This document shows positions 19,800 through 31,597 of a stretch of 64,000 bases of DNA, piece after piece. Both the position numbers and the translations under genes were made by a program. Position 1 is the first letter of the stretch; the number at the start of each line of letters is the position of its first letter. Source of the stretch: Nageia nagi (lineage: Eukaryota > Pinophyta); the NCBI GenBank assembly GCA_050084985.1, contig JBITNC010000001.1:31496001-31560000 (forward strand), read 5' to 3'. Under the pieces are notes generated by a model. That model did not search any database. It was given only the letters and a program-made list of their open reading frames with translations, and was not told the DNA's origin.

Positions 19800-20300
19800 T
19801 ATGTGTTTTTGCAATGTTTTGGAATAAATTTGCCTATGATAGAGATCACCACTGATCACCGTCGATTGCCACTGATCACCACTGATTACCACCGATTGTC
19901 ACTGATCACCATCGATCATCATTTCCGCTGATCACCACCAATCATTATCGATCCTATAAGATCGTTGATGATCGTTGTGTAGAGAAAATGACAGTGTGCG
20001 GGCAGAATGAGTTTGTTTTTGCAACAACTTTCTTGTTATTGATTATTTTGTCTTCCTACTTTAGGGGTTTGTTTGTTATCATATTAGGCATGTTTTAAGC
20101 TATGTTTGGAGTATTATTATCACATGTTTAGCTACTTCTCCTAGACTGAGATGGCTATGGGTTGTAGTGTTATTGAGAATAGTAAATTCTCTAACTTCTT
20201 ATTTGTAAGTTTTTAAACCTTGTGGATTCTATTGTTGAGAACCCAAGGCTATATATTGACATCAATAAACCATGGATAGTAAGCTCCATTATTTCTCTCA
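19778..20300 (+). repeat. 3' LTR of copia D
   Basis: It starts TGTTGGAGTTTTGAC at 19778. It contains a decamer tandem array (19841-19975) in U3 and an AATAAA motif near 20261. The right end is set near 20300 (TCTCTCA) because from about 20301 the sequence matches gag of Tat-like element B on the other strand. An end at CCTAACA (20435) looks good as a terminus but conflicts with that match. Confidence 0.6.
19841..19975 (+). repeat. Decamer tandem array (ACTGATCACC-type) in the D LTR
   Basis: About 12 degenerate units follow a 10-bp period with consensus ACTGATCACC; the middle of the array contains variants such as GTCGATTGCC and ATCGATCATC. It lies in the presumed U3 promoter region of copia D. 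Confidence 0.85.
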
Positions 20301-20943
20301 TTTATGGAGCTTATTTAGGAGATAAGTTTGGAAATAAAAGCATGATTATTCTAGGCTACATTTTACTAGAGGACACCAAGGTATGTTTTGCAATTTTTTC
20401 TATTTAGTAAACATGTGGGAATGTATCTCCTAACATTACAATGAGCATATTGAGGTCAAGGAGGAAAGATTTCTTGTAATACACTAGAGCTTATGCATTT
20501 GTTGGTCTAATTCTTATTGGTATGGAATTCTATGTTCTTTCAAATATAATATTGAAATCATCAATAGATTCATGAGAATATCTTTTGATACATGCTATAA
20601 GGCTAAGGAACATGCTATCATCACCATCTATAGAAAATATTTTAATTAAATCCTAACATAAATTTCCCCAAGAATTTATAGACTAGGGGGTGAGAGTCCT
20701 AATCCACTCAACTGCTTTATCTTCAAAAGGGTGTGACAATAATCTAATCATTATAGTTTCATCTATAATATCAAAGCTTGAAGCCAACAAAGATACATCT
20801 TGAGCATGTTAATATGGTGCCTTTTCAAAGACATCATACTTAGGAAAAACTTTGAAAGCTATTTGAGGTATAAGAGGGAAATTATCAGCAACAATCAAAG
20901 GATGACTATTATTCCATGTAAAAAACTCTACTGGTTAAGCCAT
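20301..20943 (-). pseudogene. Ty3 (Tat-like) gag, element B, N-terminal part, broken
   Basis: This is homologous to 436-1030 of element A. The start is ATG at complement 20943. It retains FPKYDVF, LLASSFDI, the gag core (VEWIRTLTP, INSWGNLC, FSIDGDDSMFLSLIACIKR, SHESIDDFNI), and a segment missing from A that leads to LNMLIVMLGDTF. Lesions include TAA at codon 3, where A has CAA, several TAG codons, and two stop positions shared with A (20404-20406 and 20311-20313). The copy ends near 20301 against the copia D LTR. Confidence 0.75.
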
Positions 20944-21433
20944 ACTTGGAGGATGAGTAGGAGATGAAGAAGTTTTGAGAATGAGTGAAATATAACTGAT
21001 AGTGGGATTACCCTTAAGGAGACCAAAGGAGACAAAACCCAAGAAATATTTCACCTAGTTCTTTTATGAGGAACCGATAACTCTTAAAATTTAGGCTATC
21101 TAAGAGAATTTTTGGTACTGCTTCTAGCTAGTTTGTGTTGTAGAGATGTCAAGGTTCAAAACATTGATTGATTGATATAAAATTCATTTATAAGGTTAAA
21201 ATAACCTTATAATATTGAAGGATTTAATTGATATCCCATAAAATAAAGCTATCAAGCCTAACTACACCTACCAAATATGGAATTTAGCTCATGTCCCATT
21301 GAGCATGCCAAAAATGGAACTTTCTACTGTTAATTAGTATAATGTAACCTCAAAGGGTTTGGTGTACTTATGTTCTCCACTACCCATAATTGTAGGTTCC
21401 TTAAAAGATCAGAAGGTGGTGGGAATGTGCTCA
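20944..21433 (-). other. Leader of element B
   Basis: Noncoding and homologous to 1-435 of element A in reverse orientation. A primer-binding site would be expected next to 21434; no site matching a tRNA I can name stands out. Confidence 0.5.
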
Positions 21434-22889
21434 TGTTGGTTATCTACTCAATATTTGGTTTATAGGTTGGTTCTTATCTATATTCAAGGTTAAAAGTAAC
21501 AATAAAGGAATGAAAGGATAAAGAGTTACAAGAAAGAGATATATAAATAAAAGAGAGTTAAAATAAGAAATTTACAACTTGAGCATTGTAGCATGGGCAA
21601 CAATCCATAGCCAATATTAAGAATAGAAAACTATCTCACACCTAAGATCTTTCAATCATAATAAATAACCATAATTTGGAAAGAACATTTCACACATAAC
21701 ATCCACAAAAGTAATAAATAGCCATTTTGTTGCAAGAGGGTAAAATATTATCTATTTGTTTTATCATATGTGAATAGATCTTACAGATATGGCAAATTTG
21801 GTAAAATATTTGACCTTTTTGATCTTTAAAAGTTAACTATTTATACAACTTTCCCCCTTCTTGGGTGGTTGGGTTTCATTAATATACATAATTACTAGCA
21901 TTGAATGAAATAACTGAAACAACACTATTTACATAAATACTACAATTGTGTTAGATTACATAGTGAATAATTACCAACATGACTATCTGAGAATTTACAA
22001 TTCCTAAACAACCATGTCCATAGAACCACAATCCTTCTAACATGTCATTGAATGCTACTTCTTTAACCTTGTCTCTAATTGAAGATAACACTATAGCTAT
22101 TTGAGTAATTATTTGATTACAAATTGATGGGTATGATTTGGTACTATGCTTTATTAGTTGCTATCTACTTCTTTGCAATCTTTATAATCTCTACTATAGA
22201 TTTTAGTAATTAGAGTAATGGTGGTTGAGATACATTATGTTAACTTGGTTTAAGAAGAAACTACCATTGTTATTTGGAAATGAGTTGATGTCAACACATT
22301 AACAAGGCTTCGAGGGTCAAACACTAAAGATAAAGTGGACTCGAGTGTTCCTTCTTATGCATTACTCTTACCTTTGCTTGGTGGGTTCTATGTTCTTTAT
22401 CCAAGATTTCTCAATGATCTAGCTCTTTTGAGACCTATTGATTTCAATCAAAAATTATGACATCATCACTTAGAATCGATGAAATTTGTTGATGATCTTC
22501 ATAAATATTCACCTACCATTATTTGTTATAGGATTTGCTGATTTCAATAAAAAACTATGACATCATCTCTTAGAATTGGTGAGCTTTGTTGATGATCTAA
22601 TGTTGAATTTATACAACTCCTAGACACTTGTGTCAAAAACTCTTGAACATTCTTATTTACATAACTCTTAGGTACTTTAAGAAAATAACATAACTCTTAG
22701 GTATTCTTATTTAAAATACTTTTGAGTACTCTAAGAAAATAACATAACTCCTAGGTATTCTTATTTACAATACTCCCAAGTGCTCTAAGAAAATAACATA
22801 ACTTTTGAGTATTATTATTTACAATACTCCTGGGTACTCTAAGAAAATAACATAACTTCTAGGTATTCTTAGTTACAATACTCCCAACA
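21434..22889 (-). repeat. 5' LTR of Tat-like element B
   Basis: On the minus strand it begins TGTTGGGAG at 22889 and may end AACCAACA at 21434, about 1.46 kb. It is homologous to the A 3' LTR on the opposite strand. Its U3 starts with 54-bp tandem repeats. A further degenerate repeat unit lies outside, at about 22958-23027, so the true start may be nearer 23030. Confidence 0.5.
22650..22889. repeat. 54-bp tandem array in the B LTR
   Basis: AAGAAAATAACATAAC recurs at 22679, 22733, 22787 and 22841, an exact 54-bp period. Each unit also contains GGTATTCTTATTTACAATAC and a GGGTACTCT-like block. The array sits at the start of the presumed U3. Confidence 0.9.
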
Positions 22890-23039
22890 CTCTAATAGAA
22901 AGAAATGAGAAGAGGAGGAATTGACAAAAATGAAATAATACAAGAATATATAACTTATGGAGTCTCTAAGAGAATAATATGATTCTTAGGTACTCTTATT
23001 TACATAGCTCTCGGGTAATAAAGAATAAAAGAATAGAGA

Positions 23040-24250
23040 ATAAAGAATGATTTTGAATTACACTAATTTAGAGTGTAATTTTGAAAGAATACAATAATAT
23101 CTAGCTTAGAAATAGTTAAATATAGAATACTACCAATTAATTACCTATAAGCTGTAGCATCAAATAATTGAGAGTTAGAGCTTAGAGAAATGGTGATTTC
23201 AAGAGAAACTAGGATCATAACATATCTACATTCTTTCATTTCAAATTTTTGCAAGATGTCTGATATATTTTTAGATTGATTGAGATAAGTACAATTTTTG
23301 TATTGATACATTTTCATTCTAAGATAGGAGTGCAAGAGACCAAGATTAGTCATTTCAAATATTACCTTAAGTTTAGATATGCACTCTTGAATGATTTCAT
23401 CATTGTTTTCAAATCAGAAGATCATACACATAAAGGAGAATCAAGACCATGTATTTTCCTTAATTGAGCACATATAGATCAAAGTTAAAAAAACACTTGA
23501 AGAAACCAATGTCTATAAAATACTCTAAAATTTTCCTATACTAGGCTCTAGTTGCTTGCTTAAGTCCATATAATGACTTCTATAGCTTGTACATAAAGAA
23601 CTCTTTACCTTCTACAATGAACCTTTCTAGTTGATTCATGAAGGTTTTTGCATCTAAGTCACCATTGAAAAATACACTTTTGATGTCAAATTGAAAAACA
23701 TTCCATCTTTAAGCTACAGATGAGTAAAGATAATTCTCACAATAGGCATCTTTACCATAAGAACAAAAGTTTTCTCATAATTTACATTATTTTTCTGAGC
23801 AAAATCTTTAGCTACTAACCTTGCCTTCTATTTCTCAATATCTCCAACTAAATTGAACTTGACCTTGTAGATCCACTTATTATCAATCATATTTTTCTCA
23901 TTGAAATAAGGAACCAAGTCCCAAGTTTTATTTTTTATAAGTATCTCATACTCCACTTTTATGGTTTCCATCCAACACTCATGCTTAGAAGCTTCTTTGA
24001 AGGTTGAGGGCTCATGCTTGTTATCAATATTTGCAAATAAAGATTTGTTCAAAGTCATGCTTCTTGTTACCCTTTGTGTTGGAGAATTTGTTTTTTGATA
24101 TGACTTGTTTAGATCAATATCTAACCAGCTAGGAGTAACTAAAGAGTCATTTGGATCATCAACATCCTCATTAGAAGCAAATTCTTTAAAAAGTTCATTG
24201 AACTTTACATCCCTTGAAACAAACATAGCTTTGTAGGATGGAGAATAGAG
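23040..24250 (-). pseudogene. Copia G: reverse transcriptase region, broken
   Basis: The minus-strand frame starts at the integrase-RT linker (24226: MFVSRDVKFNELF), then EPSTFKEASKHECWMETIKV and KTWDLVPYFNEKNMIDNKWI. It continues through LVAKDFAQKNNVNYEKTF with frameshifts. The catalytic motif near 23430-23440 reads YVYD instead of YVDD, so one catalytic Asp is lost. The end is MTNLGLLHSYLRMKMYQ and FDATAYR, then LIGSILYLTISKLDI near 23080. RNase H is missing; sequence to the left is the B LTR. Confidence 0.75.
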
Positions 24251-25480
24251 CTTGTAGTCTCTATGCTAACTATCATAACCCATAAATATGCACTTTTTAG
24301 CTCTTGTATCCAACTTTTTCCTTCTTTTAAAAATAATGTAGGAGAATGCTTCACAACCAAACATTCTAAGGTGAGAAATGTTAGGTTTTATTCCTAACTA
24401 TGCCTCAAAAGAAGTTTTATCCTGAACAACTTTTATGGGACACCTATTCAAGGTGTAAATAGTAGTGCTCATAGCTTCACCTCACAAAAAACTAAGAATA
24501 TTACCCAACATGCATCTAGCCATTTTCATAATTATTCTATTTTTATTTTCAACAACATTATTTTGCTAAAGAGTGTAAGAAATCATAAATTGCCTTTTCA
24601 TTCCATACTTAGCACAATAGTCATTGAACTCATTGCTACTATATTCTCTTCTATGATATGATCTCAACATCTTGATTTTAAGGTTAGTTTGATTTTCAAC
24701 AAAAGATTTAAAAACTTTAAAACTCTCAAAAGTTTGATCCTTGTGCTCAAGTAGATACCCAAAGGTCATATTACTAAAGTCATCAATGAAGGTCAAGACA
24801 TAAGATGCAACTTTAAGTGACTTAGTTTGAAATGGACCCATCAAATCTAATGCACAAGTTAAAGAGGTTGAGATGCTCTTATTGCCTTTTTTTTTCAAAC
24901 TTTTATCTATGCATATTGCCAGAATGCACTTCTCGTATAGACCAACCAAAGGAGAAATTGAAGGCAAACCTTCCACATATTCTTGGTCTTTCATGACTTG
25001 AATACTCTTATGGTTAAGGTGCCCTAAATGTTGGTGTCAAAGATTTTCTCTAGAACATAAATTTGTAGCAAGATAGATCTTTATTAAAACTTGATCCATA
25101 ATGTAGAGATCATATTTTATTGACCCCTTAACCAATATGGCAAGTCCTTTCTTAATGCATTAGGATTGAGTATTGAACTCAAAAGAGTACCTTTTTTTTA
25201 GCAACTTGGATCACTGAAAGAAGGTTCATCCTAAGCTTAAGAACATAGACCACATTTTCAAGAACCTTCCCATGAATCAACATACTTCCAATGCCTTAGA
25301 ATTCAAGAGTAGAGTTATCATCTATCACAACCACATCTTTGTTTATACTTATGAAAGTTCTCAAACATTTTCTTTTCAACACATAGGTAATTAGTGCAAT
25401 CAAATTCAACAATATAATTAAACAAAAAGTGCAAGACATGGAGTAGAGCACTATAACAAAACTAGCTTGAATATTCTTCT
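24251..25480 (-). pseudogene. Copia G: integrase region, broken
   Basis: An open stretch (24566-24994) carries MKDQEYVEGLPSISPL, a C-ILAIC-IDKS zinc-binding-like segment, CALDLMGPFQTKSLKVASYV with the first catalytic Asp, and LTFIDDFSNMTFGYLL. The second catalytic position reads LRSYHRREYSSNEF, with Tyr where Asp is expected. The third part (24250-24560) is broken by frameshifts. Upstream, 25000-25480 holds degraded protease/pre-integrase sequence without clear motifs. Confidence 0.75.
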
Positions 25481-25489
25481 TTACTTTGA

Positions 25490-26434
25490 AGTTCTTTACA
25501 TTACTATTACCTTTGTTCTTTTTCTCTCTTTTTTTTTTGTAGCAATCAACTTATTTGTGACCTTGGATGGCATAATAGTTATAATTAACATCAAATTTTT
25601 TCTTAGGATATGGATTGTTTTCTTTGCCTTTTTTATCTTTTTACTTGAAGTGGTTGTTGTTACCATTATTTTTGCTGCTATTGTTGTTATTCCTATTTTT
25701 GCCATTATTTTTACTGCTATTGTTGCCATTGCCTCTTTTCTTAAATATTTTAAAGGAATAAGGATAAGATTTATTTTTATGGTTGAACTTCTTTTTAAAA
25801 AGAGTTTTGGTTATTCCAAGAGCAATGTTACTATCCTTAGGAGAATAAATTAACATGATTTGTTAAGGGTTTCTTTATGCTTCAAAAAGAGTTTAGAAAG
25901 GTTTTCAAGGGAGAATACTTCTTTATCATCAAGCCTTGTTTCTATAACTTTCACAAAGTTACCAAACTTTAAGAAAAGGCTTTGGAGAATGATGAATACC
26001 ATGAACTCATCATTGATCCAATTGCAACTACAAGCAATAAGTTGGATCCTTAGGTCAATAATTTTGTTCAAGTAGATAGCCATATTTTCATCTTCCCCTT
26101 GATGAGATTGAAGTAACTTTTGAAAAATAGTAAACCTTCTTGAAAAATTTGAATAAAGGTATATTTGCCTAAGCTTATCATAAGATTCCTTTGTCAAGGT
26201 TGAAAATAAAATCATCAGAAGCACATCATCTAAAATTACACTAAAAATCATGGAGGTTGCCAACTCATTCTTTATATTGTAAGCCTCTAGTGCCTTCTCA
26301 TTTGTAGGAGGTACAAGGTTCTCATTCACTATTTGTCAAAACTTCCTTACCTGTAATTTAGTTCTCATTTAAGGTTTCCAAATCTCAAAGTTGAAACCAT
26401 AAAGAATGTGTTTGGATAAAAAGGATTCTCCCAT
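25490..26434 (-). pseudogene. Copia G: gag (UBN2-type), broken
   Basis: The likely start is ATG at complement 26434 (MGESFLSKHILYGFNFEIW), with a stop soon after. The main open part (25850-26329) is a copia gag core: EALEAYNIKNELATSMIF, ESYDKLRQIYL, FTIFQKLLQSHQGEDENM and IYLNKIIDLRIQLIAC, ending NLSKLFLKHKETLN. Downstream, an Asn-rich low-complexity run (25650-25740) precedes a degraded zinc knuckle in which the Cys residues have become Tyr. Gag forms the particle shell and packages RNA. Confidence 0.8.
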
Positions 26435-29005
26435 TTGCTACATAAGAATATGAAAAATAATAATAAGCATATGGTTTAATAAACAATATTACATGTTACA
26501 TTTAATTAACTAAGACATGCTTAATTTGATTCATAAGTACAAATATTTTACAACTCAAATATACATCCTATGTACCCAAATACTTTTATCATCATCAAGA
26601 ATCATAGATGTAGAGTGACATTATTGAGGCTTGTTTTTTTATATAAAATTAGATCTTCACTTGGATGCCTACATAAGAGGAGCCCAAGTACTATCAATCC
26701 TCAACTAGTTTGCCTTGATTCATATTATACTCTCACAAGAAGAGTACCTACTATTTTTCAAGGTTATAATTTATATTGGATAAGCCAAATTATTAATCTT
26801 TATTAAGTTTTAAATTGTCCTCTTAGGTTATTAGGATAATTCTTGAATGGATGTGCGAACATGTAGTATCACTACAAACATGCCTATCCACCTATTGGAG
26901 TTATTTCTAGACCAACAAAGGACTTAGGGGCAATTGAGAAGTACAAAATTTTCACCATTTGGATTATTAGATTTAAAGGCTCTAGTCTACTTGTCCTCAT
27001 CTCATGGCCCCCTAAACAAGTCTTATTGCAGAATGTACATGCAGATGTGTTCATTTTAGGGGGTTGCTCATTTCAATGTTTGCATTTTATGTACATAATC
27101 AAATAAATCAAAAAGTAAAATATAAAGTAAAAGAGCATAAGTAAAATATCATCCATTCAAAAAATTTAAAGCCTAAGTGTCCAATGGGTTTTGTTTACTA
27201 ACCTCTAAAGGACATCTTTACATAGGTCCATAATTTGTACAAGTTAATTTTATAAATAAAAAAGGATAAATAATTAAGTATAAGCATGCATTAATTTCAT
27301 AAATTTGCATAGGTTTAACTTTGTATAAAGAATAAATACTCAACATGCATCTTTTTAAGTCATAAGCATGAAACTTAAAAAAAAATTAAGTCCTAAGCAT
27401 GCATCATTTAAAAAAGTAAAAAAAAAGGTTCTAAGAGATAAATATGCATTCTAATCATAGAGGATCAACAAAAAATTTAAGTAAAAGGCTCATAGATATA
27501 TCCCCTTTTACTTAAAAAAATGATCCTTTCAATAAATGCTTACTAAAACAAATGCATATTTTATCGCAAGTAATTTTGAAGGTAAAATTGCCATTGTTGC
27601 ATTTTGTAATTTTAATGCTAAAAAATTACATTAATAACATTGCTAAAAAAATTATCCAAGGTAAGATTCAAAGTAAAAAAAATTGCCTCTAAAAAAATTA
27701 AACAATTACCTTCAAAATATCTACGTAAAAAATTTACTTTTAGAATATAGTTATTTTTTTTTAACTATGGGGCATTAATGCCTAAAATTCTTTATTCTAA
27801 AAAAATCACTTCATAACTTTCTCCATTTAAACAAGTAAGGTAATCATCATTCAATATTAAAGAAATTAATGAAGAGTACAAAAATTTGGAGGAAGGTATG
27901 AACTCAAAAGAATAGCATTTAATTGAACTTAACCATTAATGAAAAGTTTTGTCCAAGCACTCCAAGTCAGACACATTAAATGAAATGTTGGTAAAAAAAA
28001 ATAAGACTTGAGTTTTCTTGAAAGAAACCCAAAAATAATGCATGATAAGGAAACAAAAAAAGCTTGGGTTTATGTGAAGAGTAAGAAAATAAATATACTA
28101 TGTTTATATTTTAAAAAAATAGATTATTTGGGATTTGCCATATTCTATTGGTTACTCTAAATAGATGGAGAGGAGAAGCCATGCATAATGCCAAGGAGAG
28201 ATAGATCACTGCTTGCAACTTGGAAGACGAAGGGAAAAAAGTGGAAGCTACTTGAAAAATAAATGAAGGGAGACTAATGAGAGAGGTGCCCATGGAGGGA
28301 GAGCCAGGTGTAGGAGTGAATGTGAGGAAGGAGGTTGTGATACTAGTGGGAACACTTATTTCTAAAAAACATTCAAAGTGGCTACCTTAGGGTTTTCACC
28401 TTTTTTGGGCTTGAGAGCCAATGCTATTTCCAACCCTTGCTTGGATGTTTGAGACTAGTGGAGGTAGAGGAGATGGGAAGGGGGTAGGATGCTAAGAGGA
28501 TTTAGCAAATTTTTTAACCTGCATGTCATAGCCTAGAAACCCTATGACCATGCAACTATTCTAGTGTAACAATAGGAACCAAATAGGGAGATTGTTGGGT
28601 GAGGTTGCATGGGGAGTCCATAGTGGAGGATAGAAGGATGGAGAGTGAGGTGCAGAGCAATAGGCTAGCTGCTATGAGTTAGTGTAATAGGTTGGCTACT
28701 ATGAGCTAATGTAATAGGCTAGCTACAAATTCTTTTCATTAACACTCCACTTATTTTACTCAAATTCAAAAAATATACATGAATTCTAATGTTTGGAGAA
28801 AAACATTTCTTTGCAAAAAAAATTTGGAATAAATTTCTCCTTTTAGTATATATAAATTTTAAATGAAGTATATACAAAAACCTTTCAAAGTTATTTTTTA
28901 AAAAATAATAATTTCCTCCCTTTTTTTATATACACCTCTCAAACAAGAAGAGTAAACCTCCAAAGATGAAGATTCTCCAAGGATGTGAAGAGGAGCCTCC
29001 AAGAT
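26435..29005 (-). other. Long leader of copia G, noncoding
   Basis: About 2.6 kb of very AT-rich DNA separates the G primer-binding site from gag. No coding region is supported. It includes poly-A/T-rich stretches (27400-27800), a more GC-rich patch (28140-28730) and a 27-bp tandem repeat (28659-28726). This is long for a copia leader, so it may include an undetected insertion. Confidence 0.4.
28659..28726. repeat. 27-bp tandem repeat, 2.5 copies
   Basis: AATAGGCTAGCTGCTATGAG starts at 28659; variants follow at 28686 and 28713. The period is exactly 27 bp. Confidence 0.85.
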
Positions 29006-29017
29006 GCTTTGATACCA
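29006..29017 (-). other. Primer-binding site of copia G (initiator tRNA-Met type)
   Basis: On the minus strand TGGTATCAAAGC begins two bases after the LTR end. It differs by one base from the common TGGTATCAGAGC. Confidence 0.8.
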
Positions 29018-29019
29018 AA

Positions 29020-29520
29020 TGAGAGATTTCAACTATAACATAAAAAAAATTTAAACTTCTAAGATCACATGAAATATCATAATACATATATAACAAACTC
29101 AAAAAATAATCTCATAAAGATAGCACAAGATGTAAGTGGTTCCTTCAACTAGAAGTACATCCACTAACTAGATCTCACTTCATTCACAAACATAAATCTC
29201 TTACAATCCTTCTAATGTCAACTTCTAAGCACTATCCTATAGCATAAATTTACTCCATAATTGGTGTGTGATCAAAAAGAGGAATCCTTCTATTTATAGG
29301 TAAAAATCCTTCTTTTGATCACCCTTTTATCCAATGTACAAAATCATAACATGCACATCCTTTTACTGAAGGGGCATGCTCATGACATGGAGTGTAGGAC
29401 AAGTTACAATATTGTATTCACTTAAATACTTAAGGTATCAAATGATACCCTTAAGTATTAGTGAACTTACATATAATATTATTACATAACTTTTACAATA
29501 ATACATTATACATTCCAACA
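29020..29520 (-). repeat. 5' LTR of copia G
   Basis: On the minus strand it starts TGTTGGAATG at 29520 and ends CTCTCA at 29020, next to the primer-binding site. The length is 501 bp. No second copy is in the window, as expected if the 3' half of G was lost at the junction with element B. Confidence 0.7.
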
Positions 29521-31597
29521 CGTCTTTGACTTGGTTTTGACATGATTGATCTCTCATCATAGGAGCAATCCAAGGCAAATAAAAAGGTACCTGAAAAGAG
29601 CTTTGAAAAGAAACATTTTTATGCAATATATCTCAAATATAGACATTAAACATCATGATATGGAAAGTATAATAAGAAAAGAAAACCATTCCTTGGTGAC
29701 TTACCCACTAAGACTTTGATTAAGATGATAACCAATTTAGAGTAATTATCTTGGTTTCCCAAGCCACCATGTTATGAATGACCCTTCCTTATAAAGGTAC
29801 CAAATGATAAGATTGACCCTTCCTTACAAAGGTGTCAAATGATAAGGATGACCAACTTGATTTCTCAATCCACCATGTTTCCATAGATTTAGTGATAAGA
29901 GTGTCTCTTTATTAAAAAGAAGGCCAATGATATAAGTGACCAACTTGGTTTCCCAAGCCATCATGTTTCTAGGGATTTGCTGGTAAGATTGACCCTTTCT
30001 TACAAAGGAAGCCAATGATAAACAATTATATTATATGAAAATATTTTGAGCATATGATAAATGTTATTTATGATAAACATCCATTTATATAAGGAATGAT
30101 AAATAATATTTTGATAAGCAACTATTAAGTAAACATCTTTTTAGTAACATAAGATAAGCAAGATTTAATAAAGCTATGACAAATAGTGTATATGATAATC
30201 AATATGTATGGCAAGAAATTATGTAGATGTTATCACAATATTCATTTATAAGTTATTTTTTGATAAGATATATAACTAATCATTTGATAAGCAATTTTTA
30301 ACTGAACATTATTTAAAATATAATAGCAAGCTATATTGATAAACACAAAATGAACATTTATTTGTGATATGAACATTAAAAGAACATTTTTGAAACATTA
30401 CAAGCTATTCAAAAAAATGTAATTTTGATTAATTATTATATATAAATAAAAAATATAGATATTTTTCCTCATTTAAGTATGCACTTGAGTAAAAAAATGA
30501 AAATCCACTTTAAGTAACCAGTTTAACCTAATGACAATGCTAGGAACATAGCATCGATATACATCAGGATATGGAAAGTAATTTAGATAAAAGAAAATTT
30601 TCTCAACTTATTACATGTGCATGAAGTGAAGAAGAACATAAATTAATAGGAATACAACATGTAAATAAACATTTTATGATCATTTCATTTTAGTTTTTAT
30701 CAATTTGCCCTAAGAGGGATTTTTAAGTGTTAACATGTTATTACAAATAATGATTAACATTTTTATTACATGTAGGTAAAGAGTAGCTTAGGAACCCAAT
30801 GGTAGCACTAGAATGTAGCAATGATGCACCATTAAAGGCCTAATAGTGTTTCAATCAAAAGGAAAGAGATAGGTGTGTGGACATTTGACAACAAAAAGGA
30901 GTTTATTTTTGGTTTATCAATGAAGATAAGCAGTCAAATTGAAAAAGAGGTTTTCAATTAATTTATAAATAGGCAAAATTTGGTTTCATTTGCACATTCA
31001 CAAGTTGGAAATTTGAGCTTTAGTCCTCAATGTATTTGGTATCCTATTCAGATTATAGATAGGTTGTAGGGTGCTATTGACTTATTGGTTGCATTCATTA
31101 TTGATATGGCTCACTGAATTACTTCACAACATGATCATCAATCTTTAGTTCATTCTTCATTTGAGAGGCATTAGGTACTAAAAAATTTCTCATATTTTTA
31201 TCCTATGCATTGTTTATAAGGTTTTTGATTATTCGCTTTTTCAATTTGGTCAAAATTTTTTCTAAATTTATAAATTTTTTGAAATATAAAGGATAAAAAT
31301 GTAGGTGTAAGTTTTTACATGCATGGAGGGAAACAAAATACATTTTTACCCTATAAACTAGGATAAAACTAATGTCTATATTTTTTTTTGGAAATTGGGG
31401 GCTAAAATAAGGCAACATTGTTAGAATCCTAGCATCAACAATGGGATGATATTTTTAGAAAATAAGCAAAATGACTTTTGTACGGGCTTATGAAACATGT
31501 TGGCACTTAAAATTTTTGAAAAATACATCATTAAAATTGTTAAATGGATGAAAAACTAGCATGTTTTAAGTTTTTATATTTTAAAATTTGATAATTC
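29521..31597. other. Noncoding AT-rich stretch with local repeats
   Basis: I see no gene. 29745-30020 is a composite repeat; 30020-30420 is rich in GATAA motifs; the rest shows nothing I can name. Confidence 0.4.
29745..30020. repeat. Composite tandem repeat, units about 90-107 bp
   Basis: CTTGGTTTCCCAAGCCACCA occurs near 29749, 29856 (degenerate) and 29945. ACCCTTCCTTACAAAGG with AATGATAA occurs near 29779, 29816 and 29991. The units are imperfect and partly rearranged. Confidence 0.7.

Larger units (their letters stand above)
18246..20300 (+). mobile_element. 5'-truncated Ty1/copia element D
   Basis: The element keeps the end of pol (RT and RNase H), a polypurine tract and a 3' LTR. Gag, protease, integrase and the 5' LTR are missing. 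The left edge abuts chromovirus fragment C; the right edge abuts gag of Tat-like copy B. No target duplication could be recognised, so the present arrangement probably arose by deletion or rearrangement. Confidence 0.75.

Noticed and set aside
20301-20435. Copia D LTR extending to CCTAACA at 20435
   Set aside because: The ends would pair well with TGTTGGAG, but 20301-20435 matches gag of element A (900-1020) on the opposite strand, so it belongs to element B.
25467-25853. Hydrophobic plus-strand frame looking like a membrane protein
   Set aside because: It is the antisense of the Asn-rich gag low-complexity segment of copia G.
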